Part shown: positions 13,450-23,071 of the stretch, in pieces
How positions within the stretch are numbered: position 1 is the stretch's first letter
Layout: each line of letters begins with the position of its first letter
DNA from: Theobroma cacao
Taxonomy: Eukaryota; Streptophyta; Magnoliopsida; Malvales; Malvaceae
NCBI RefSeq assembly: GCF_000208745.1
Contig: NC_030854.1
Coordinates: 6,986,703 to 7,050,702, forward strand
DNA length: 64,000 nucleotides
Direction of reading: 5' to 3'
Notes under the pieces: model-generated
Seen by the model: only the letters and a program-made list of their open reading frames with translations
The model's database searches: none
Told to the model about the DNA's origin: nothing
Position numbers and translations under genes: made by a program

Positions 13450-14112
13450 AGCCTAATGTATGCACAGGTTTGCATTGGGCCAAACATAGCTTTTGTAGTG
13501 GGAGTTCTTGGTAGATATCTTTCTAACCTTAATTTGGATCATTAGGTTGCCGCAAAGAAAGTGATGAGATACTTGCAAAAGACTAAAGATTATATGTTTG
13601 TGTACAAAAATGTGGATAATCTTGAGATTGTTGGCTATATTGATTCTGACTTCGCTAGTTATCAAGATGACATGAAGTCTACCTCAAGGTATATTTTTAT
13701 GTTAGCTGAGGGAGCTATTTCTTGGAAAAGTGTTAAACAGACACTTTTAGCTTCATCTATACAAGCTGAGTTTGTTATTTGTTATGGGATTGCTACGCAT
13801 GCTATTTGGCTTAGAAATTTCATTTCTGGGTTATGTGTTGTTGATTCCATCTCTAAACCTTTTAAAACTTATTGTGATAATAGGTCTACTATATTATTCA
13901 TTAAGAACAACAAAACCACTTGTGGGTATAAACATTTAGAGATTAAATATCTAAAGGTTAGGGATTTTGCTAAAAATGGTGACATTGTTGTTGAACACAT
14001 TGACACTGATGACATGTTGGTTGATTTTTTGAATAAAAGGTTAAGACCTACAGTGTTTAGTAGACATGTTGAAAGTATGAGTATCTTATGGTCTTTTAAT
14101 GTGTTTGGTTGA
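13450..14112 (+). pseudogene. RNase H domain of Copia A
   Basis: From 13561 there is an open stretch of 183 codons with the Copia RNase H hallmarks: GYIDSDFA, KSTSRYIFML, SWKSVKQ and a CDNRST block, then the D-M-L-V-D-F-L tail. This is the best-preserved part of the element. It ends in a stop at 14110-14112, about 290 bp before the polypurine tract. Confidence 0.8.
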
Positions 14113-14401
14113 TGAGAGTATGTTATTTATGTTTTTTAAAACTCTCACATCATGGTTTATATTTATGTATAGACCTTTTCTATGTTTTTAAACATCCATG
14201 AGTTATTTGATTTTATACTTGTTGATGATCGTCGTTTATTGATAATCCATGTTGTTATTTGATACTATTTGTACATTTACATCTAAGTTATTAAAATTGC
14301 TATATTGCATATATGTTTTGTGAAATCTTGAGATTGGTGTCTATCTCGGGAATGATTTTGGTGGTATGTCCCATTAATGACCAGCAAGGAACCTTAAGAA
14401 T

Positions 14402-14410
14402 AAGTGGGAG
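14402..14410 (+). other. Polypurine tract of Copia A
   Basis: AAGTGGGAG lies 290 bp after the polyprotein stop, at the place where plus-strand synthesis would be primed and the 3' LTR should begin. Sequence after it does not match the region before the primer site, and antisense Copia B coding begins within about 20-100 bp. The 3' LTR is therefore missing or was replaced. Confidence 0.6.
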
Positions 14411-14426
14411 ACATACAGGCATATTG

Positions 14427-14930
14427 TTAAATGCCAGATAGATTTATCATCAAGTTTAGAGATATCAGCAAGAAGACTGACAATGAAATTAGCACATTGA
14501 GATCACATTTTGGTTCATAACATAATCCTACAGTTGAAGTTTCCAACTTCTCATGAATGGTCTTTTGGCCCATTTTATAAAAGGTGATGTAGATACATTC
14601 CTTATTTTGCTCATAAATTGCCTCAAGATGATACCCATTACGACATACATCTTTGATGCTAAGTAGATTCCTCTTCAATCTACTACTTAGCAATGCATCC
14701 TTGATATGCAAAGTGGTGCTAGATGGTAGAACAACTGTGGCATTCTTAGAGCCATCAATAATCTCAATGATATTTGATATTGTATGGATATTTGCCCAAC
14801 ACAATGTCACACTCGAGAAAAAGTGCTTGCCACAAAGTATGGTATGTGTCGTTGTACTATCAAGCAAACCAACATCTTCCTTTTTCTCAGTGGTTCCCAT
14901 TTGCACTTGTATTGACAACCTCAAGTGTTA
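14427..14930 (-). pseudogene. Protease and pre-integrase fragment of Copia B
   Basis: This 165-codon - strand frame has the retropepsin-like start LLDSTTTHTI, in which the catalytic glycine is lost. A strand-rich stretch, LLSIKDVCRNGYHLEAI, follows; it is typical of Copia protease and pre-integrase linkers. Its last 25 codons are hydrophobic and do not resemble Copia, so the true break in homology is probably near 14500. Confidence 0.7.
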
Positions 14931-15311
14931 AGTATCATAAGAATTTGCAAATTAGTCATAGGATTGAAAATTTCAAACAATAAATATGGAATCACTTTCA
15001 TAATAATTTTATTAAATGACCATATAGTTCTTTATTGGGAACAATCAACCAAGAGTAAAAAAAGAGAAAAAAATGAAAAAAAAAACATTAAAATCCTCAA
15101 ATCCTAAGTTTGGGTTGTCCTTTACCATTCTGATGCCTTATCTTAGCTATCGGGGTCCTCAAAGAAATCAAAGACTTCCAAGGATATTCTTGCTTCTATA
15201 AGAGTAAAGGTAGTCATCTTAACAAAGGCATTGTTAGCTTTAATGTTGGTCATAGCAATAGAATTCTCAACGGCATGAGTCTCAACATGCTACCTTTATT
15301 TTTCAAGATGC

Positions 15312-16147
15312 CTAGTATAGATCAGCAAAGTGTTTTGGCATATGACAGGTATGCGACCAGTGTCCAACCATGCCACAGTGATGGTAGGTACTTTCATCAT
15401 GCTTTTTCATGGGCTTCTTGCCCTTGCCATGATTCGAGCCAAGGTTGGATTGCCTATGATGGTTAAGTCTTCCACCACCCTTATGTGGGTTATGCCTTTG
15501 TCTACATTCATGACCTTTAAATCTTCTTGTACTCTTACTAGAGCTAGCATTTGCTTCATGCAATGCTTTTGAGCCAGTAGATTTAAGATCATGTTTCTTG
15601 AGTAGCAGTTCATTAGTCTGCTCTACAATTAAGAGGATAGAAATCAACTCCGAGTACCTTTTAAGTTGACGCTGTCGGTATTGCTGCTGCAATATAATAT
15701 TTGAAGCATGGAATGTGGAAAAAGTTTTCTCTAATAGCTCTAATTCAATAAGCTTAACACTGCATAACTCCAATCGAGAAACAATATCAAATAAAGTTGA
15801 GTTGTAGTCGGACACTGATTTGAAGTCTTGCAGCCTAAGATGTTGCTAGTCATACTATGCCTAAGCGAAGATCATTATCTTGGTATGATCATACCTCTCT
15901 ATCAACCTCATCCATAGGATCTCTAGGCCTCGGACGAATAAATATTGAGACTTCAGGTTCTCATGCAAATGACGGTGAATAAAGATTAATGCATTCACCT
16001 TGTCTTTGCATTTGCTTTCCTGTCTATAATAATTGCATTAGCAAGACCTTGCTATTGAAGATGCATCTCCACATCAAGGTACCGAGATAGATAATTACTT
16101 CCACTCATTTCCAAGTTATGGAACTTGGGCTTTTCGATATTTGCTAT
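15312..16147 (-). pseudogene. gag of Copia B
   Basis: The - strand frame begins at 16147 with the gag N-terminal pattern but with ATA in place of the start ATG. Frameshifts and stops follow up to about 15820. A clean 167-codon stretch (15312-15815) then holds the capsid C-terminal part (LLEKTFSTFHASN), a basic region, and a CCHC-like knuckle ending HCGMVGHWSHTC whose first cysteine is replaced. This is the common plant Copia gag type with the 'SNYLSR...LD' start. It is non-functional. Confidence 0.8.
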
Positions 16148-16353
16148 AATTCTACATACAAAAAAATGGACCCATAAATTAATTATGACAATTACAGGGA
16201 TTCTTGGAGACCCACTGTCACTTCAATGGCCGAAGGATGCTTTAGGTCCATTGTCGGCTTCAGGTCGACTGGACGGTATACAAAATCAAAATCTAATTGG
16301 TTGATGAAGAACCAAGAAAATTACATTTTCCTTTGGTGATCGTGCTGATAACA

Positions 16354-16685
16354 TGCAGTAAAAAAAATAGAAACAGAAGGAAAAAGAGAGATATTGGGAG
16401 AATGCTCTTTATAAATTACTGAAGCAATACTTAGAATGAAAAATAGCTGTGATTCAGATGAGGGTGGAGTGACCCTTATAGATCAATGGCTATCACAATC
16501 TTTTATTAAGATACATCTTTAAATTATATTATCTTCTTAATAAATCCCACGTTATTACCTAGATAATATCCACATGTAAATGAATCTTAAAATATCTAGA
16601 ATGTGGACAATACATTTATCATTTAGTAAATTTACTCTAATTTAAATTAATCTAAGGTGGTGTGATATGTCCATATTCAATAACA
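16354..16685 (-). repeat. 5' LTR of Copia B
   Basis: The 332-bp segment starts TGCAGTAAAA and ends CAATAACA on the + strand, so it has TG...CA ends. It lies directly next to the decayed primer site at 16342-16353, whose - strand reading is a diverged TGGTATCAGAGC. No second LTR copy exists in the window to confirm the boundaries. Confidence 0.65.
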
Positions 16686-18200
16686 GTATAATATATTTAT
16701 GTAAATAATTTAAAACCGGACATCAACAATGCAAAAGTTTCAATTGTTAGGATTTTTTCAATCGAATCACCAGCTAATCTTAATAATGATGCTAAAGTTG
16801 AGTTGAATCTTAGGTTTTCAAAGATATTTTAGAAGTTGTGCACCCCACCTTCTTTTTGCTTTAAATGCTGCGAGGCTAAATCTCTTTGTTAGGCCGGACA
16901 TAGAAAAAGGAGATCGTATGAATAATGAAATCAAAGTCTGACGAAAGGCATTTATCAAAATCATATATATGACTATGATATCTATTCCAAAGTTTTTTTT
17001 ATATTTAAGAATAGATTGTTTAAATTTTGGATAAATTTTGTCAGGATTCTTGCGAGATTAATGTTCGACTTCATTTTAGATAGCTATCGTTCTACAATAA
17101 ATAGCGTTTTATTTTTGAGATAATTTTTTTTTGGACTGTTGTTTTTTTTCTTTTCTATAATTGTGGTTTTCACCCCAATAATAAAATAATTTTTTTTGTT
17201 CATTTTCTTTTTTTGATCACGTAAATTTAAAATCACACATGAATGGAAAAGTTTAAAATAATGATGTGAATTCACCATAATACCTCACCATGTATAAGCT
17301 CTTTTATTTGAGTGGTCTTCTTGGGATTTGGAGAAATAACATTTTCCTGGAAAGTAAGTTGGTAGTATTAGGCAATGTTAATGATGTCGAAATTGAGGAA
17401 AAAGGCAATGCCTAATTGAGATTGCATACTGGTGTTCTTGAGTCAACTATATTTTTCCACTAAGTTGCACTATCAAAGTGCCTTAAAATGTCAAAACCTT
17501 GCTTTCAAAATTTTGAATAATGGGCCGACCTGTTTTTTTTTTTAGGCCTAACTTTGGAAGACAAGTTTACCTAAACAAGATGGCGTGTCTCGTCTTAATT
17601 GTGTCCTTATTAATAAGACATCCCTCCTTGTGTCACAACAATGCTTTGCTTGCATTTCTTCTTTCTAATCCATCAAGTCTTGGTTTGCAGGTAACTAATA
17701 AACTTTTGGACCAACCCCAATTCATTGAAGCAAACAGTTTGGAAATGTCAAAATCAAATTAATTATCTTTAAATTTAGAGAAGATTCATTTATCTTTATT
17801 TGATTATCTTTAAATTATAATCAATTATTGTGAAACATAAAAGGAAAAAAATTAAATTGGGTAATTGATTTTTTTCCCTTTGACATGGTAAATATAGTTG
17901 TCAATTCTCTTCTGGTAATGATATCTATTTCCCAACTCCAACGTCAAAGATTGGTTCAAAGGGGGGAAAGGTCAGTCCAAAACCAGTGCACTAATTCAAG
18001 TAGCGGGCGGGCCTCAATCAGGTCCAACTCTGTAACAGATTCTTGAACTCTGCTTTAGAATCATAGAAATCTTTGATCATCTCCTCTCTCTCCCCATTTT
18101 CCCCCAATTTGTTAAACACAAATGTTCAAATCTCGTTAAATAGTACAAAAATATAACAGCAATAGTAACATAAAAAAGAAAAAAAAAACAATAGTCCTAG
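16686..18200. other. Intergenic, no gene seen
   Basis: This AT-rich sequence lies between the Copia B LTR and the stop codon of the carboxypeptidase gene. Short frames at 17084-17278 and 17520-17762 show no family features. The last few hundred bases before 18200 should include the 3' untranslated region and polyadenylation signal of the - strand gene; AATAAA-like strings are too frequent in this AT-rich DNA to pick one. Confidence 0.6.
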
Positions 18201-19545
18201 TTAGGAATGATTGGCCAGGTCATGATAATACTGAGAGATCCAGTTGGAAATGATCTTGACTTCCCTTTCTCGCACCTGTTGAAGCCATTTGGGGTCTTGG
18301 CTAGTTGCGAACCTCAAATCTACATGGTGAGCCCCTTTCGGAAACAATGGCAGCATGCAAATCATGTTAGATTACAAATAATTGGCTCATATTCAACGTT
18401 TCTAAATATCATTGGTGAAAAATTCTTCTTTTTAAATATGTTTCACAAACCTTGTTCAGCAACGATTGCAACTATGGTTTTGGATATATTCTTCAATACT
18501 CTGCCCAAAATCATCAAGAGAGCACAAACATTAACCGATGAGTCCCAGACAGGTTGTTGAAAAATTTACATTGAAATTAAGAGGTGTTACCCTCCGCCAC
18601 TCCAAGGATCTCTTAAGCCATTATAGAAGATAATATTGCTCCCAAACCTCTTCAACACCCTGGAAATATCCTGTCTCCCAACAGGCAAGCTATCAGTATT
18701 CAAAAGTGGGGAATGCAAAATCAAGTTGCTCACTATTTAGTTTGAGGATATTTGTTAATTATCGAGTAGCGCCCTAAGGCCACTAATCTTTCTGGTTTTT
18801 TTTTTTTTTTAGCTTTAGTATCTAAGAGGAATTGATGTTTGAGATTGCGAAATATATATGATGATACTGACATGGCCACCAAACTCGGTAGTAATCCAGT
18901 TGGGTCTAGGATCAACACCATAGTAACCTTTGCAGACAGCTGCTCTCTGAGAATAGCTCCATTGAGACTCTGGAAATATGCTGTCCTGGTTGTTTCCATC
19001 TGTCGGCATTATCATTTCTGTACATGCCTGCATGCACAGAATTCAGAATTGTGAATTTGTCAGGGCAGCAAGCTTCCTTCTTATATTGCATATGTTGAAG
19101 TCATATCCCTCATCCTCTCAGTTGCCTCTTGGGCTTCTCTACTTCTCCTATATTGGGTGTGAGCCTCAGCCCAAATGTTTAAGAAGACTAGAAGGCTAGG
19201 TGTTTTCGGATACGCCCAACTCTATTAAATGAACAAACACTTGGGCTAAGTTGGGTGGGTTTGAAAAGTTACCTAATCTTCCATTGTGCTTACTCCGTTA
19301 GTTTAAAAAACCAGGCTCATTCACAAATAAGACTTGAAAAGCACCTTAGCACCTTTATAAATGCAATAATTACCCGTAGTGAAATTCAATTCTCTAGACA
19401 TGTGAGAGGAATGAATTAAAGGGTTTCTCCTAAGTTTGAAAATTTGAAATGGATCTTTACTATGAGAAACATTGCTGAAAACAATGACATAATTATAGTG
19501 TTTTTTGGCCATGCAAAGGGAATTAAGGAGGGTAAAATCATTAAT

Positions 19546-19590
<45 letters not shown>

Positions 19591-19637
19591 NNNNNNNNNN
19601 NNNNNNNNNNNNNNNNNNNNNNNNNNNNNNNNNNNNN

Positions 19638-19687
<50 letters not shown>

Positions 19688-22600
19688 AGATAGATAGATA
19701 GATAGATGATTTGTCGAAATCTGTGAGGAAAATTGAAATTTACGCTATAAGGCGCCAAAGAGATTACTTATAATAATTGACAATGATTTTGAAGCTTCAA
19801 CTTTTAGCATGTGAGGCACATGAATTTCTTGGATGCTCTCACATGCGCTCTTGTATACTGTCTAGATTTATTGATTCAAGCCCAAGGAATGGAAGTGGTG
19901 AAAGTATGATGATATTTTTCATTGGAAACATAATCATATATATTTTAATTATGTCCACTAAAATATATGACTATTTCATTCTGTTTCTACCAAATCATGA
20001 CTCAATGTTAGGCTCATGATAATGAATAAGGTTTTCGACCCCAAAATTTAATTTTATTCTTAGGGTTTCTCTATTCTCTTTGAGTTAAAACAAAATGTAG
20101 TTTTGTATACCATAAGCCAATTTAACAATATCTTTCCACAATATGGAAAATGAAAAACAGAAAGATTTGGGAAGTCATACTTGAGTTTTACTTTGTACTA
20201 TCACAATACTACCTACTAAATAAACTCAAACTCAAGGATAAACATCTCTCACTTTATTTATTTTCTTTTTATGGAATCATGAGTATATTATAATGTCTGA
20301 AATAATGAACCTCCACATGTTTTGTTAATGAAATTTGGATACATGGGAAATGGAATAACTATTCTACAAGAATAAAATAAGATAGAAATAGTTATTATGT
20401 AATTTGATTCATGAAATAGAAGTGTCATTTTAACAGTATTCTACTATTAAGTTGACAAAATAGTTTTGGAATAACAAAAAGAAAAAGTGATAAAAAGACA
20501 AGAAGTCCCTTTATCATAATTTATAGTTTTTAATTTGAAATATTAATATTTTGCAAATTTATTAAATATATTAACAATTTTTACTAAAATTTTAATATGA
20601 TTATTTAATTTATTTTTTATTTTCATTTTTTAAAATATTAAAATATTAACAAATTATAATAACCTTTAATTTGATTTTTTTAATTTGTTGTATAATTTAT
20701 TTAAAGTAATAATAATTTATGATTAAGACTTTAATATAATTTTTATTTTAATTACATTTTCTCTATTTTATTTTTTTATTTTTTCACTCTTTTGCTACTT
20801 GGGCATTGTAGCTGTGACAGACGCAATGAACGTTGATCTAGTGGTCCTCGCTACTAGATTTGGTCGCTGGAGGCACGAATCAACCATTACCACCGTCTTC
20901 CGGTAGCATTGGAGGAAAGTTTACAAAGGCGGATGAGGAAGAGAGGGAAAGAAAAAGAGGAAAATAAAAAATTTTGATATTATATAGTAGTATTATATTC
21001 TGTTATATATAAGGTGATAATTTTATAAAATAGTTAAAGATATTTTTTGGTTAAAGTGTTTTTTAGCTCATCTTGACATGCATGAAATACCTACTATCGA
21101 GAGGAACGTGGAATGGTTCATAATAACTATTCCGACTTTGGATTTTCCCAAATGGTCATGCCATGAACTAATCATCTAAAAGGTAAAAGAACAGACACAT
21201 TCCAGTCATCCAAACATGTTTTAAAAGTTAAAACTCAAAGGGAAAGAACAGTAGACAGAAAATGAAATGGGGGAATATTCTGCTACCTGCCAGCTCCACA
21301 TGTCGAGGCCATGAGGATCCGGGGAATAAGCCAGATTGAAACACGTGGTAGTTCCAGTGTGGTTGTAGTAGACGTTAGCTGCACCGTACAACTTCGCAAA
21401 TGAATCATTCCCAGTCGTCGGATCATCAATTGACTGGCACATCTGCTCCCAACATCGTCACAAATAAATACTTCAGATCTTAAAATTATTTGAAGCAAAA
21501 ATATCATATATCATGTATGTTTCCATAAATTTTTACAGCGAAGTGAATTAAATATGGTCTAATGTATACAATTCAATCTTGAATTATGAATTTTATTAAT
21601 GTTTATTAAAAGCAATAAACCAAAAAAATAAGTAAATGACAGACGGATCCATATTAATACATATATATATATATATATATGTAAACGATTTTAATTAAAA
21701 AAGAAAATAATATAGTTGAATAAGAACAAGATAATAAAATGCTTTTTTTTTTTTACCTTCAATAGAAATTAGTGGCTAATGAGAAAAAATAAGATTTTCT
21801 TAAGGTAGTGGATTAAATTGACCACTAATTTTTGAATGGGTGTAATTTTGTCACTATATTTCCTAATTTAATTAAAAATTATCAAGAGTTAAAAATTTCT
21901 ATAAAATGTTTCCTTTATTTCCTGAAGAGATATTTTTTGTGGTGAATTGTTGATAACTTAATTAAATTAAGAAATACGATGGTAAAATTACAACATTGAA
22001 AATCAATGATAAATTTGATCCGCCACTTTAAATAGAATAATAAACTCTCCCAAGTTTTAGAGAACATATTTGAAGTTTGTCTTTAATTATATCACTGAGA
22101 ATTAATGTGTCTAATAAAGAGACATTGATTAAGAGCAGTTTTACCTGTTTGACTGGATAAGCTGGCAAGGGATTTAAAAAGTTACTAGGAGTTGGGTAAT
22201 CTGTCATGGCTGTGTAAACAAATGCTGTTGTAAGCCAACTCTCCAAAGCGTCTGCATCAATATAGTTTCTGCAACCAAAGTATGAAGAAAAATGAAATCC
22301 GATGCATGTGGTGTTGAAATTAATTCAAAGATTTGGGTTAACTTGTGAGCTTAATTAATTACTTGCATATTCTGAATGATTTTCGGAGAAGCTCAAGTCC
22401 CCCAGATCTGCTTCCAGTGTCTTCAATTTGTTCCCATGATCCCTTGATCACCTTGTAACAATTTTCGCTTTCACTCTGATTTTTCACATGAAATACATGT
22501 ACAAATCTTGAGATTTTAATTAAGCCACTAACCATATAAATATACAATCAAAATATTCATCAAGTTTTTTCTTTTCATTGAGATAACACAGCAAGAGATA

Positions 22601-23026
22601 GCTCTCTCATTCCATATATAAATCCCATCCACTCCATCCATAACATCAAGTTTATGTATTGCATTTCAGTGTTTGTTACTTTTTCCATATTTAAAATTTG
22701 TTTTTATGGCCTCCCATCTATTTTTTTTAACCATTCAAGACAAGTCAAAACTGATAGAACTCCAAATATATATATATTAAATTTTTTGACATACAAAACA
22801 CTTGTACTGTCGTACATACAAATATCCATATATGCAAATATACATACACACACAAAAGAAAGATCAAATTATACCAATGTAAAACTAATTAGTCTAACAC
22901 CTTTCTATAAGTTCATCTACAATTAGTATTTTAACAAATTGATTGTTAGATTTAATAACTTATTAATATCCTGTCATGCACGTAAAATTTCAAATCATTT
23001 TGATATTTCATATAAATGATAATACT

Positions 23027-23071
<45 letters not shown>

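Larger units (their letters stand above)
5525..14412 (+). mobile_element. Degenerate Ty1/Copia retrotransposon A
   Basis: The domain order is tRNA-Met primer site (6032), gag, protease, integrase, reverse transcriptase, RNase H and polypurine tract (14402-14410), which is Copia order on the + strand. The left LTR should end just before 6032, but its outer edge is not visible, so the start given is a guess. No 3' LTR copy follows the polypurine tract; Copia B begins almost at once. Many in-frame stops and frameshifts make it non-autonomous. A 2.7 kb insertion splits gag. Confidence 0.8.
14420..16685 (-). mobile_element. Truncated Copia retrotransposon B
   Basis: Read on the - strand, this has a TG...CA-bounded 332-bp LTR (16354-16685), a decayed tRNA-Met primer site (16342-16353), gag with a zinc knuckle, and protease plus the start of the integrase region. 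It then stops near 14427. Integrase core, reverse transcriptase, RNase H and the 3' LTR are absent. The truncation abuts the end of Copia A in a tail-to-tail arrangement. It may have inserted into, or recombined with, the lost 3' LTR of A. Confidence 0.75.

Noticed and set aside
18207..18560. 117-codon + strand frame
   Set aside because: It is the antisense of the last two exons of the S28 gene, which explains its length.
19321..19758. Frames reading alternating Ile-Tyr on both strands
   Set aside because: Products of the TA microsatellite and the N gap.
20335..21130. Possible second MITE in intron 6, from GGAATAACTATT-like strings at both ends
   Set aside because: Only about 12 bp of inverted similarity and no convincing target duplication in very AT-rich DNA.
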